From Sipunculus nudus (lineage: Eukaryota > Annelida > Sipuncula > Golfingiida > Sipunculidae): DNA of 64,000 nt. The stretch spans positions 12,174,979-12,238,978 of the forward strand of contig CM049321.1 in the NCBI GenBank assembly GCA_026874595.1, read 5' to 3'. Positions 39,300 through 46,486 of the stretch are shown piece by piece. The position numbers were made by a program, and so were the translations under genes. The notes beneath the pieces are model-generated. The model was not told the origin of the DNA. It searched no databases and worked only from the letters and a program-made list of their open reading frames with translations. Positions within the stretch are counted from its first letter, which is position 1; each line of letters opens with the position of its first letter.

Positions 39300-41907
39300 C
39301 CTGTTCTAGTGGGAACCTCCATAAAGTGGAAATTTCTATGTAAAGTGGACAGTTTTTGACAGTCCTATTTTATCTCTACAGAGGAAACATCTATGAAATG
39401 GGTATTTTGGCTAAGTCGCAAGGGTGCTCACATTATAACTATTGATATAGTACACTATTGTTGAATTATATATGCTTTGTAGAAATAGGTAGATAAGTAC
39501 TCTAGACAGACAGAAAAGAGAATAGGAAAATATATCCCATCAACCGTGTCTGTATCTCATTTGTTATCTACTTTCGCCCCTGAACGGAATGGGGAACGTA
39601 CAGCAGCCAAATGTGTCTGCCTGAATACCTGTATGGTTGTCTGGACTGGTAACACAAAAACTACACCGACTTCTGTGGCTCAGGACTCAAAGCCGGGAGA
39701 TCGTGAGTTCGAATCTGAGCCGAGTCGGGGAGATTTTTTACGGTCAGCCCCACCAAGGGTGAGAGGTCTTAATCGGAAGGCCGTGCCCAAAGGCCGTGTT
39801 TTACTCACAAACGAATGACCCAGCAATTGGGACGATTACAAACCCAGTACCCGCAGGTGCAGTATTCCCCGTACCTGGTTTACAACAGAATATACAATGA
39901 GAGGAGTCGTATGAAACGGCCCTGTCACGATTATATATACTTATTTAAGCTAGCATTTAAAAAAATTGGACGCCGTTACCTCCAACAAAAAAAGAAAACA
40001 CTCACCCTTCTGGAAAGCACAAAAGAAACAAGTATTTCATTAATTGTAGTTTACTCTTTACTCACCAGATGGCAGCACGGCAAGGGTTTGCAGTCTATGA
40101 ATGTATTGTTTACAACTGTTTAAGATATCTGGGGCCTGTTGAAATGGCGTTATACTAGACTTAAGCCCTGTAGAGGGCCTACATATCATTGTTACAATTG
40201 TGACGTCATAATGGTTAATAGAGTGACGCACAGGTACCACCGGGCTTTAGTCTCCTGCACGATTTAAGTCACCTTATTGCAACACACCCAATGTGTTTAG
40301 AATAATGAGGCAGGTGTGTACTATATAAAGGGCCGCTCAAAATTTCTTTTAAAAAATAACAAACTCGAATATCAAATAGGCCCTGCAGAGGGCGCCACTA
40401 GTTGTTGTAACAAACATGCTTTATGACAAAAGACATATAATATTCATTTTGTTTTAAATTTAATGCTGCCTTTGAACAAGGATATCTATACAAACAGAAA
40501 GAAAAGGGTCTGTTAAATGTAAATAACATTTGAAACGACAGTTTCCTTTGTGGCCACAAACGAAAGAGTTGACCTGATGATTAAATGATATTGAATAATG
40601 GATTTGCTATGACGTAGAGATAACTATTATAGAACAATGAACTCTCTGACTGAACCAACATGTAAACCTTATATTCTGGCTTACCAAATAAAGTGATATA
40701 CATGTATGCAGTTAGTCTGGAGAGAATATTACTTGATGGAGGTCAGGCTGTCTTGCATGTATGGACTCGAGTACTCTATACATTCTAAGAAAAAAATATT
40801 TCTTGTGGGTTCTTCTAAAAACCCACATGGTTCTGCCTAGAACCATGGTTCCAGACGGAACCATTTCCAGAAGGAACCATTTTCTCAGTGAAAGGATCCA
40901 TCTGGCGCTTGGAGGTTTGAGCCCTGATCATAGCTTATAATAAGGTTCTACAGGGAGCCCGTGTTGTCAGTGTGTTGTCAATTTATTTTCAAGGGGTGGG
41001 GGAGGCGGTGATTCGCAGACGTGTGAGGGTAATCAAATGTGTTGGGACAACTTTTTTATTCACTTTTTAATATCGATGTGACTCGTTTTAAATATATACA
41101 ATTCAATTAAAAAAGTATGTTTCAATTATAGGTTAATTCAAAACCAGGTTTGGAAATATTATATTTAGAAATATAGGTAATGTCTGACTAAAACTCGAGT
41201 ACATTCAATGGAGACATTCTGAAAAAAAACCATTTGAAATTTAATTAAAACATAAATGTGAATTAAACATCTTTTCGTTATGACCTATATGCTGCTGGGA
41301 CAATGATGTAATAATTGATTTAAATTTAAGATAGTAAAAAAGGCGGGTATAGGGGTGCTGCGGAACATTAATATTCATGAAATACGCTATCATACTGATC
41401 AGACCTTCAACATTAACGGGCCCAAGCGAGTACCAGAAATCGGTTTCGTACTCGACTACTAGAATAACATGGACTTGAGTACTCGAGGGCTCTAACCCGT
41501 CATTAAGCATATCAATTACCTGATCAAATGATTGATGAGAGTCCTGGCTTGAATGAAGAACGACTTTGTCAACTATTTCCTATAGTCCTGATTTCAACGA
41601 AACTTTGTGAAGGGGGAACATGGCCCGGGGGAGAACCTATCCCTTTTGGGGAAAGCTGCGGATCCATAAGATTTAATTGTTTCCCTAGCAGAGGTACCCC
41701 CTGCTGAGTACCATTCTTCTTAAGCTGTATTACCATTGTTTATTTTTATACCCCGGCCAGGTGGCGACAGGTATCATGTTTTACCCTTGGTTACTTTGTC
41801 TTTGTGCAATGTTACGCAAACCTTTCTGTACATTTTTTCGTGAAAGTTTGCGGATGGTTAGGATAGCTTCAAATAAAAAAATGGAAGTTATCTCGAAACC
41901 GATCATA

Positions 41908-41968
<61 letters not shown>

Positions 41969-42622
41969 TTCCAGGGTTTCCTTTCAATCATGTCATAATG
42001 CTATTTCGTTTGTTCCTACCGTGGCCCATTGTTATTGAGCTAACTTGGGAGTGGAGTTGCTGAACCGTGACAAACATTTCCTGTGTTGCTGTGTAGTTTG
42101 ATTAGAATCCCGGCGGAGGTTTGTGGTTTTGGAATACTTTCACTTTCTTTTTATTTTCAGGCGGTGAAAAACTATATGAGACGTGAGTGTAAGTGCCATG
42201 GACTGTCCGGGACGTGCTCATTGAAGACGTGTTGGACAAGGATGCCGTACTTTAGAACCGTGGGAAAGAGATTAAAAGATAAATTCGATAGCGCAACAGA
42301 AGTGATTGGTTCTAATGATGGATCAAAGTTGATGCCAGAGGACCGAGGGATGAAGCCGGCCGGGGAAGAAGATTTGATATACACAGAAAAATCCCCAAAT
42401 TTCTGTAAAAGAAACAAAAGACACGGTTCTCTCGGAACCCGAGGGAGAGAATGCGATCCAACGTCAAGTGGTGTTGGAGGTTGCGAACTTTTGTGTTGTG
42501 GACGAGGGTATAAAAAATACCAAGTCAAAGTGAAAGAAAACTGCAAATGTCGTTTTAATTGGTGTTGTAAGGTCACGTGTCAAACGTGCGTTCATGATAG
42601 GATAATTTACAAGTGTTCCTGA
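1320..42622 (+). CDS. Wnt6: Wnt6 secreted ligand, complete, four exons (1320-1393, 16024-16244, 28986-29257, 42161-42622)
   Basis: The gene encodes a secreted lipid-modified Wnt ligand. The exons join to 1029 nt, 342 residues plus TGA, close to the roughly 340-365 usual for the family. Residues 1-24 form a signal peptide, followed by GLWWAVGSPLLMDP, the junction typical of Wnt6. Residues N84-S86 form an NCS glycosylation sequon. The Wnt signature CKCHGLSGTC is at 199-208, with S205 the expected palmitoleoylated serine. The mature part has 24 cysteines, the canonical number, and ends in the Cys-rich domain (CCGRG, WCC, final YKCS). All splice sites are GT-AG, and phases 2, 1 and 0 keep the frame. 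Assignment to Wnt6 rather than Wnt1 or Wnt10 rests on the N-terminal junction, DTRETAF and HNNEAGRL. No break or missing key residue was found. Confidence 0.95.
3003..3165 (+). repeat. Dispersed repeat family A, copy 1
   Basis: It starts AGGGGCGTCAATACAGGGG and continues through a poly-C run (3049-3062), CGGCAAGGGTGGATG and CCATTCAGAG, ending at a (TA)n run. The same order of blocks recurs at 28352, so this is an interspersed element rather than local low complexity. I cannot name the family. Confidence 0.55.
3455..3690 (+). repeat. Tandem repeat, ~82-bp unit, about 2.7 copies
   Basis: The block GATGACACATTTGAG starts at 3490, 3574 and 3654 (the last as GATGACGC), giving spacings of 84 and 80. 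Each is followed by a TTTTAACTTNACTA block and, in the first two, by TTATTATAACTTTTTC. The copies differ by small indels. Confidence 0.7.
4415..4484. repeat. (TA)n microsatellite
   Basis: An almost pure TA run of about 70 bp with one AAA interruption. It creates spurious Tyr-Ile open frames on both strands. Confidence 0.95.
4670..4935 (+). repeat. Dispersed repeat family B, copy 1
   Basis: It shares ordered blocks with 21.03-21.28 kb: GCGACCTGTGACATC, a TTTTAGTGTGTTCGCAAAATG block, CTGCCGAGAGAGTTTGGT, a GGGAATAACGGTTTTTCTTC block and CCCAAATCCTCAAATTATA. No coding potential is apparent and I do not recognise the family. Confidence 0.5.
7166..7185. repeat. Poly-G tract
   Basis: About 20 consecutive G residues in otherwise AT-rich DNA. 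Similar C runs lie at 3049, 8781, 18917, 27644, 57875 and 58774. Confidence 0.9.
7690..7845 (-). mobile_element. tRNA-derived SINE head (minus strand)
   Basis: On the minus strand an A-box-like AAGGTCAAGTGGTAAAA (rc of about 7815-7831) is followed by a B-box-like GGGTTCTATTTCC (rc of 7776-7788). The spacing suits RNA polymerase III promoters. An (ATT)n run at 7855-7902 lies at its 5' side. The body after the B box has a GTTGTTGAACG block. No intact tRNA fold was found, so this is SINE rather than a tRNA gene. Confidence 0.6.
7855..7902. repeat. (AAT/ATT)n microsatellite
   Basis: Runs of ATA and ATT triplets that switch strand sense midway, forming a palindromic AT-rich stretch beside the SINE. 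Confidence 0.85.
8640..8830. repeat. Possible MITE of the GGGGCG(G/C)ATCCAGG type
   Basis: It opens with GGGGCGCATCCAGGATCTTT and closes after a C16 run with CCATCTTTCCC and AACCCCTTGC. The start resembles elements at 44.44 kb (reverse) and 57.71 kb. The ends are only loosely inverted, so the boundaries are uncertain. Confidence 0.35.
10315..10522. repeat. Three (TA)n runs (10315-10363, 10390-10412, 10478-10522)
   Basis: Dinucleotide runs separated by short unique AT-rich sequence in intron 1. No open frame here is meaningful. Confidence 0.9.
11815..11882. repeat. (TA)n microsatellite with ATGC/ATGT interruptions
   Basis: About 68 bp of TA repeats broken by TATGCATTTA and TATGTATA. Confidence 0.9.
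12235..12440. repeat. (AAT/ATT)n low-complexity region
   Basis: About 200 bp of AAT triplets that turn into ATT triplets near 12368, so the two halves can pair as a long AT hairpin. The Asn-rich open frame on the minus strand is an artefact. Confidence 0.9.
13027..13255. repeat. (TATC)n tetranucleotide array with variants
   Basis: CTAT/TATC repeats with recurring CTAG, CTGT and TTAT variants. A 64-bp block beginning AGCTATTTATCTATC occurs twice in tandem (about 13147 and 13195). The long open frame is repeat-driven. Confidence 0.9.
13690..15080. promoter_or_regulatory. GC-richer intron 1 block, candidate cis-regulatory or conserved non-coding region
   Basis: About 1.4 kb is clearly less AT-rich than the rest of intron 1 and lacks microsatellites and recognised repeats. 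Several short open frames occur on both strands, but none has a known domain, start context or splice pattern. Homeodomain-type cores (TAATGAG, ATTAGTGATT) cluster near 14360-14425. It lies 0.9-2.3 kb upstream of exon 2. Function is inferred only from composition. Confidence 0.3.
15984..15991. promoter_or_regulatory. TGACGTCA palindrome 32 nt before exon 2
   Basis: A perfect CRE-type palindrome just upstream of the polypyrimidine tract. Its TGAC could equally serve as a branch-point sequence. A matching site stands before exon 3. Confidence 0.4.
16024..16244 (+). CDS. Wnt6: Wnt6 coding exon 2 (N-terminal Wnt domain)
   Basis: This 221-nt exon encodes residues 25 (last base) to 99 (first base), from AVGSPLLMDPNTICRK to FGRILRR. 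The acceptor is a good pyrimidine tract ending TTTCTTTCTTCAG, and the donor is GAG|gtaggc. It carries C39, C53, C74 and C85 and the RRWNCS block shared by Wnt proteins; the N84 sequon is a likely glycosylation site. A TGACGTCA palindrome lies 32 nt upstream of the exon. The open frame continues briefly into the intron, but family similarity stops at the donor. Confidence 0.95.
16945..17205. repeat. Decayed minisatellite, ~16-bp unit
   Basis: TTTCAATGTTCTTNNA-like units recur at about 16-bp steps (TCAATGTCCTTTTATT, TCAATGTTCTTGGATT, TCAGTATCGTCCTATT and so on) and then lose register. The T-rich open frames here are not genes. Confidence 0.55.
18338..18383. repeat. (TA)n microsatellite
   Basis: About 46 bp of TA repeats, preceded by a CTCTTTCTCTCTCT pyrimidine run. 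Confidence 0.9.
20584..20635. repeat. (TA)n microsatellite
   Basis: A pure run of about 52 bp in intron 2. Confidence 0.95.
21030..21275 (+). repeat. Dispersed repeat family B, copy 2
   Basis: A diverged copy of the 4.67-kb element in the same orientation. Matching blocks are TTGCGACATGCGGCC, TTTTAATGTGTACGCAAAATG (one base longer than quoted elsewhere), CTGCGGAGAGTTTGGTGGT, CGGAATAACATTCTTTGG and GCCCAAATTCTAATAGTATA. It lies in intron 2. Confidence 0.5.
23002..23089. repeat. Compound (TA)n(GA)n microsatellite
   Basis: TA repeats at 23002-23060 switch directly to GA repeats at 23061-23089. A GC-rich, polypurine/polypyrimidine sequence follows to about 23.23 kb. The long open frames crossing it are artefacts. 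Confidence 0.95.
24465..24522. repeat. (TA)n microsatellite
   Basis: About 58 bp of TA with one GATA interruption. Confidence 0.95.
24880..25432. repeat. Minisatellite, 21-bp unit, about 26 copies
   Basis: The unit is close to GACGATATGTGATCATGNACG and steps by 21 bp (GACGATATTTGACCATATGCA, GACGATATTGCATCAATTATG, GACGATATATGATCATGCACG and so on). Most units keep the palindrome TGATCA. Because 21 is a multiple of three, heptad-like open frames such as HDHISSI run on the minus strand, but stops and shifts break them. I treat it as non-coding. Confidence 0.85.
25930..26500. repeat. Decayed minisatellite, ~58-62-bp unit
   Basis: Blocks of TGTACTTCNGTACTTTCTGAACAAG followed by T-rich spacers recur roughly every 60 bp with heavy decay (clear near 26080, 26150, 26225, 26345, 26435). 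The Lys-rich minus-strand frame and the Phe-rich plus-strand frame are both produced by the array. Confidence 0.5.
27644..27670. repeat. Poly-C tract
   Basis: Twenty-six Cs with a single T interruption. Confidence 0.9.
28352..28470 (+). repeat. Dispersed repeat family A, copy 2
   Basis: It has the same blocks as the 3.0-kb copy: AGGGCGTCAATACAGGGGGG, a G/C-rich centre, AGCAAGGGGGATGGTAAATG and CTATTCATAGA. It sits in intron 2, just upstream of exon 3, in the same orientation. Confidence 0.55.
28943..28950. promoter_or_regulatory. TGACGTCA palindrome 35 nt before exon 3
   Basis: The same 8-mer in nearly the same position relative to the acceptor as at exon 2, followed by a further CACGTCAC. 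It may be a CRE-type site, a branch region or coincidence. Confidence 0.4.
28986..29257 (+). CDS. Wnt6: Wnt6 coding exon 3
   Basis: This 272-nt exon encodes residues 99-189, starting DTRETAFVNAVSSAGVV and ending HNNEAGRL. The first two bases (AC) complete D99 with the G from exon 2. The acceptor is TATGTTTCAG and the donor CTG|gtaagc, which leaves phase 0. Diagnostic Wnt blocks are QACSMG with C122, the LLQCTC pair C130/C132, and the FEWGGCGDNV block with C149. The basic linker between C132 and W146 is short compared with vertebrate WNT6, where I recall a longer proline-rich insert. A second TGACGTCA lies 35 nt upstream. Confidence 0.95.
31140..31560. promoter_or_regulatory. GC-richer island in intron 3, candidate enhancer
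   Basis: About 420 bp contrasts with its AT-rich surroundings. It contains a GCTATAAAACCCGCGCG block, a Cdx-like TTTATTGC, a GATA-type AGATAAAG and a TTTGTAAAG near 31470. No open frame with a domain was found. Function is inferred from composition and motif content only. Confidence 0.25.
32660..32722 (-). mobile_element. tRNA-derived SINE fragment (minus strand)
   Basis: The reverse complement reads GCTAAAAGTTTCCGGTTCGATTCC across 32678-32700. This resembles the anticodon arm to T arm of a tRNA, including a near-perfect B box GGTTCGATTCC. A clear A box is missing and no full tRNA fold is visible. Confidence 0.45.
33410..35330. repeat. Minisatellite, 42-bp unit, about 45 copies
   Basis: The unit is about CGTCATATCATGTACCCTCA followed by CGATGACAGACGAATTGTCAGC. 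As 42 is divisible by three, long frames open in several phases (MYPHDDRRIVSRHI, SAVISCTLTMTDEL, VHDMTADNSSVIVR on the minus strand). Stops from TTGTCA to TTGTAA changes, plus indels, interrupt all of them. Variant order repeats at 33721 and 33974, showing a six-unit higher-order repeat with one extra C. No splice sites or domain support a protein. Confidence 0.92.
35380..35452 (+). mobile_element. tRNA-derived SINE head at the edge of the 42-bp array
   Basis: An A-box-like CGCTAAGCGGTTGG (35386-35399) is followed by a B-box-like GGGTTCTATTTCC (35427-35439), identical to the B box of the 7.7-kb SINE. Degenerate 42-bp units resume after it (about 35465-35565), so it appears to have inserted into the old end of the array. 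Confidence 0.55.
35940..36190 (+). other. Unassigned 100-codon open frame with a donor-like end
   Basis: A frame from about 35911 stays open to 36213 in a locally GC-richer patch (36.01-36.23 kb) and meets a GTAAGC donor-like site at about 36180. No domain, homologue or good upstream acceptor is recognised. It could be a chance frame, an unrecognised exon or a conserved element. I do not assign a function. Confidence 0.15.
37449..37495. repeat. (TA)n microsatellite
   Basis: TA repeats with TTTA interruptions at the left end. Confidence 0.9.
38055..38092. repeat. (TA)n microsatellite with a (TATG)n lead-in
   Basis: GTATGTATGTATG changes to pure TA. Confidence 0.9.
38340..38600. promoter_or_regulatory. 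GC-richer island with a hairpin and TCF-like site, candidate enhancer
   Basis: The island is less AT-rich than its flanks. It has a TCF/LEF-like CTTTGATC near 38391 and an imperfect inverted repeat: ATCACTTCCAGATG at 38492-38505 against CATCTGAAGTGAT at 38516-38528 with a 10-nt loop. Both arms carry an E-box-like CAGATG/CATCTG core. No coding signal was found. Confidence 0.25.
39243..39296. repeat. (TA)n microsatellite
   Basis: About 54 bp of pure TA. The sequence to about 39.42 kb (GGGAACCTCCATAAAGTGG, GTAAAGTGGACAG) looks like a decayed interspersed repeat. Confidence 0.95.
39610..39830 (+). mobile_element. tRNA-like SINE fragment
   Basis: A B-box-like GAGTTCGAATCTG lies at 39705-39717. 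GGCTCA (39678-39683) can pair with TGAGCC (39716-39721) like an acceptor stem. The enclosed 44 nt is too short for a tRNA, so a decayed tRNA-derived SINE is more likely. The body to about 39.83 kb has GGCCGTGCCCAAAGGCCGTG, a pairing block. Confidence 0.4.
40382..40396 (+). promoter_or_regulatory. CTCF-like motif
   Basis: CCTGCAGAGGGCGCC matches the CTCF core consensus CCASYAGRKGGCRSY at 14 of 15 positions. A related block, CCCTGTAGAGGGCC, lies about 220 bp upstream. Confidence 0.35.
40805..40880. repeat. Cluster of consecutive perfect hairpins
   Basis: Three stem-loops follow one another. GTGGGTT/AACCCAC is at 40805-40826 (7-bp stem). ATGGTTCT/AGAACCAT is at 40827-40846 (8-bp stem, 4-nt loop). 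ATGGTTCC/GGAACCAT is at 40845-40864 (8-bp stem, 4-nt loop). GGAACCAT recurs at 40873-40880. It resembles a foldback repeat; the family is unknown. Confidence 0.7.
41910..41965. repeat. (TA)n microsatellite
   Basis: About 56 bp of pure TA, 195 bp upstream of exon 4. Confidence 0.95.
42161..42622 (+). CDS. Wnt6: Wnt6 coding exon 4 (lipidation site and Cys-rich C-terminus)
   Basis: This 462-nt final coding exon encodes residues 190-342 and the TGA at 42620-42622. The acceptor has a long pyrimidine tract ending TTTTTATTTTCAG. The exon contains the acylation hairpin CKCHGLSGTC (S205) and the linker region with YTEKSPNFC. It also holds the C-terminal cysteine-knot-like domain, including RGREC, CELLCCGRG, ENCKCRFNWCC and the terminal KCS. 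It contributes 16 of the 24 cysteines. A 134-codon open frame on the opposite strand is only a shadow of this exon. Confidence 0.96.
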   Translation, partial: AVKNYMRRECKCHGLSGTCSLKTCWTRMPYFRTVGKRLKDKFDSATEVIGSNDGSKLMPEDRGMKPAGEEDLIYTEKSPNFCKRNKRHGSLGTRGRECDPTSSGVGGCELLCCGRGYKKYQVKVKENCKCRFNWCCKVTCQTCVHDRIIYKCS

Positions 42623-44123
42623 CCAATCCGAGTTGTTGACCAGGTCACGTGGTCTGTTCATCAAACGCTCTGTATAAATCACGCCGAGATCCAATTTTGC
42701 ATAACATATGAAAAAGAAGCATCTCTTTCTTGTTACCAAGCGAGTTGGTTACGTAATCCTCACTGTTGTATAATAAGTAAGTTTGTAAATGATATTTTTT
42801 TCCAATTAAAAAACATTCGTTCCAAAAGCAGACCTGGGGGCAAATGCGAATAAGGTTGGAACTGACATTTTTGCAGGCACAGATGAGTTGACTTAAATAG
42901 ATACACACCAGTCCTGCTGTTATATTATTAAGTGCGGCTCATTTGATGTTGAAGATGTCATGGAGTAGCTTATGCTGTGACCTAGCCATGCGGTCTTTGC
43001 ATAGTGAAGGCATTGAGAATTAAAATAATATACGTATTCTGCTTAAAAGAAGCGCCGGGATTTGCATTTGACACGGATTTCCTTCCTTACTTCTGCGTGG
43101 GGCAATTATGTATAAAGTTTTGTAGCACACTGGTTTACTTTTTCCAGGGTATTGAGCCCCCCCCCCCCCTTTTTTTTTTCTAAGATCCTGTACCCGTTCC
43201 TGGGTTGTGTTGTGCTCACGTGGAATGGTTGTATTCATAAGATTGCATATATTCTCATATAAATTTGAATCGAGATACACATATTTGAACTGAATTCAAA
43301 TTGATATATTTACCCGAAACATCTCATTGATTTGAAATGGAATCGAAGTATTATTGCATTGAGATTAAAACATCTGAATTGGCCCTAGGTCTGTCTAAAT
43401 ACCTGAGAGGAAAAATATGAACATTTTACGATATTTAATACCTTTCTCTTTCTTTTTTTTTTTTTGTTGCCATCAGGCCAAATGTTATCGTCCTAAAATG
43501 CTACGATGTAAGGCTTTTGCAGAAGGCCCTTGAAGTCACATGACTGTGACGTCATCAGTATTAATGGTCACAATACGTAATCGATTTTGGTGTCAACAGA
43601 TGTGCAACGTCACAGATGAAGAGGGTGACAGTTAGGTTGTTTTTATGATATGTGTATATACTAAACCACATAATAATATAGGAAGCATTGTAAACTGTAC
43701 ATATGCACAGGTTTTGGTTTGGTAAAAGGCCAGAATTGTCACTGTTAATTTATTTATGTCGTTATCAGATAAAATAATTATCTGGTACTGTGATATTTTT
43801 CTTAAAAAGAGACAACACAGATATAATCATGGAGGATTTCAGTGGATTTTTAGAAAAAAATGGCACAGATTCCCTTCGATGCCTTTTTCGTGAAATTTCG
43901 TCATTGATTGGTCAAAGCGCATTGTGGCTCTTAAGACAGCCTTGGCTTATTAAAAAATCTAAACGCGCTTATCAAAATAAATATACTGAAGGTGCCCTCT
44001 TGCCATATACGTCATAAATGACAATTAACTATATTGACAGAAATCCTGGCTGTTTAATGTATTAATATACAGTATCTGTATATTTCATTATACTGAAAAT
44101 TTCATATTATTATTCAAAGTATA

Positions 44124-44129
44124 AATAAA
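44124..44129 (+). promoter_or_regulatory. Alternative polyadenylation signal AATAAA
   Basis: An AATAAA hexamer lies 1.5 kb after the Wnt6 stop. The downstream sequence is less T/GT-rich than at 46.48 kb, so it is a weaker candidate. Confidence 0.25.
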
Positions 44130-45045
44130 CCCCTGCCTGACCTTATCATTACCGGCAGCCTCTCTGCTTGACTTATATGAAGTACTGGCTTGCATCGAAG
44201 TCACGTGACAGCGAGAAATTTCTTTTTCTTTTAATGTTAATGAAATATATTTAAAGGCGAAACAGGCAATGGTTATTTTTACGTGTGTTGCGTATATTTA
44301 TCAATAACAAGACAAGCACATACGGTTAAATTATAGATGTATTTCAAAGTGCTTTAATTTTTGCTTTCGTCATAATTTTACATTCATTTTCATGGTAGGG
44401 TGCCATGTATTCTTTGTAGTTTAACTCAACCACCCACCCCCTGGATCCGCCCCTGCATATGAAATGCATGCATACTAGTATACTTTTGTATATATCTCTG
44501 TTTTTATTCTGTATATTTCTATTATGTGTGCGGAATCGGTCCTCTTATGAAACACATAAATACATCAACAAAACCAACATTATCTTAATGTACATAAGCC
44601 TATGATTTAAAACCATATAATTTCAGTTGTGGGAATATCCAAGCTTTGCAGTGAATACCGATAACCTGATCTGTCAAAAAAAAACTTCAGAAAAAAGTGC
44701 GTGAATGGTTTCAGGCCACCTGTTTTTTCGTCCATCCGTCCGACGGTTTTTATGAGTTTTCTTAGCAATACTGAACATACTCCTTATTCGACCAACCTAT
44801 AGTCCTTCTCGAAGGTGGCGCCTCTTCTGTCAGTTTCCGCATTTAATAATCAAGGAGTGTGGTTTTATGGGCATTCCAGGATGGAATCATGAGGCCATAA
44901 GGTCAGAGATTTATATCAACCCCATATTTCTTTGTACCTACAGCCAGTTTTTAGGAAACAGGATGTACCCATTTGGACAGGGTGTTATGATTCAGTGTAG
45001 TGTATACTCCTAAAAGATAAGGTAATGAACAAGTGTTCCCCCTAA

Positions 45046-45165
45046 TGACTTCATGAACTGTCCTGAAATTTTGAATGACTGCATGGATTGTCCTGAAATT
45101 TTGAATGACTGCATGGATTGTCCTGAAATTTTGAATGACTACATGGATTGCCCTGAAATTTTGAA
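45046..45165. repeat. Tandem repeat, 30-bp unit, four copies
   Basis: The unit is TGACTGCATGGATTGTCCTG plus AAATTTTGAA, repeated exactly four times with few changes. It lies in the probable Wnt6 3' UTR, so it would be transcribed. Confidence 0.9.
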
Positions 45166-45896
45166 TGAAAGTAAACCCGGGATGTTTTTATGTTTTGTTT
45201 TTCCAATACCATTCTCTGAGCTAGCTTAATTTTTTTACCTTGATAATTAGATCTTAGCGTAGTATTTGATTGACCATTGATTTTATTCAGCCAAATGTTT
45301 AATACATTATTATACCTCCATTCAGTTTCAATAAGTGCGTGGCGCCTTTTTTGGGCAATTGTGTTCTGTTTGCAGACCTAGTAATGATGATTATATATCG
45401 ATTAAAACCTTCTACATCACGATAAACTATGAGGTAAAAGATTGTGCATGTACGATATATAATTTCCCTGTCAAAGTCTGAAGAAATGGAACGGAGTTGT
45501 TCTCTACAGTATTGAAGAAATAGGTGTAAAAAGTCTACTTAGAAAAAGCTAAAACAGACAAAGGACAATTTTTTCTGTAGAGATGAATTGTTCTCACACT
45601 CTATTGAAAACAAAGTTATACAAGTAGATGGCAAATATACAATCGTATATTTTGACAGACGGTGATTTGATTTGACAGCTGCATATGTTTATTTTTACAG
45701 TTAATAGCATGGAGCAAAATTTAGGTAGTTTACAGTTATACTGTAGTGCAGTGATAAATTGTACACAAACATTTACAGAATTATATTTGAAACCTAGAAC
45801 ATCATTTTGTATACAGAATTTTCTTCAGCATTTAATGGATATGGCTGACATCAGTATCAACATTGACACAACTGTACACATGTCTGCGGCTGCGCG

Positions 45897-45911
45897 GCTC
45901 CAGAGGGCGCC
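45897..45911 (+). promoter_or_regulatory. CTCF-like motif
   Basis: GCTCCAGAGGGCGCC matches the CTCF core at 13 of 15 positions. Confidence 0.25.
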
Positions 45912-46310
45912 CTTTGCAACATTTGGTATTCTTATCCGGAAATGAACAAGGGTCTCTTTGCGTTTTATCTTTTATCAGGGGTGGGAGAATCTTTATAATG
46001 AAAAAAAAATCCATTGTATTTGACTACTTGATGTAGTATTGTTGTTGCGGAAAATATACAGACTATCACATTTCCTAGCAATATGGCATCTCCAGCGTTT
46101 TTTCTTACATCGCATCATTTGATTGGTTATTTATTAAAGGCAGACATTGGATTATTTTTTTTCTGTGACCAATCACATGGCGTGACTCAAGAGACGTTAT
46201 TTTGTTTTAGACATTTATCTTCAATGTAGGTTAGCCCCCGTATGTGTACCCCTTTACTGTTTATTATCAGTACTAGTGCCTTGAGGAACGAGTACTGTCT
46301 GGAGGAAACG

Positions 46311-46325
46311 CCGCCAGGTGGCGTC
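46311..46325 (+). promoter_or_regulatory. CTCF-like motif
   Basis: CCGCCAGGTGGCGTC matches the CTCF core at 13 of 15 positions. It lies just before the proposed Wnt6 polyadenylation site. Confidence 0.3.
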
Positions 46326-46480
46326 GTTTGGAGTAGATACTTAAAATATGTATGTATATATGTATACATCCGAATAACGTGTTAGCATGAAAGCCCTGAT
46401 AAGACTTGGTCACTCTGATGATTCAGTGGGTGACATTGATGAATGATCTTGATGTATGAAATTGTTATATTTATCATGTA

Positions 46481-46486
46481 AATAAA
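46481..46486 (+). promoter_or_regulatory. Polyadenylation signal AATAAA with GT-rich downstream element
   Basis: AATAAA is followed about 15-20 nt later by a plausible cleavage region and then a T-run with TGTGTGTTTG. This is the classic animal arrangement. It is the best 3' end candidate downstream of Wnt6. Confidence 0.5.

Larger units (their letters stand above)
29258..42160 (+). other. Wnt6 intron 3 (12,903 nt, phase 0)
   Basis: No gene is supported. The intron holds a GC-richer island at 31.14-31.56 kb, a minus-strand tRNA-like fragment at 32.66-32.72 kb and the 42-bp minisatellite at 33.41-35.33 kb. A tRNA-derived SINE head lies at 35.38-35.45 kb and a second island with a hairpin at 38.34-38.6 kb. 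(TA)n runs occur at 37.45, 38.05, 39.24 and 41.91 kb. A SINE-like piece is at 39.6-39.83 kb and stacked hairpins at 40.8 kb. Confidence 0.85.

Noticed and set aside
39660-39725. tRNA gene
   Set aside because: Only a B box and a short acceptor-like stem are present. The enclosed length is about 44 nt with no D or anticodon arm, so it was called a SINE fragment.
42172-42576. 134-codon open frame on the minus strand
   Set aside because: It is the shadow of Wnt6 exon 4.
45685-45945. 86-codon open frame in the 3' UTR region
   Set aside because: There is no recognisable domain and the start context is poor. It lies between the Wnt6 stop and the proposed polyadenylation site.
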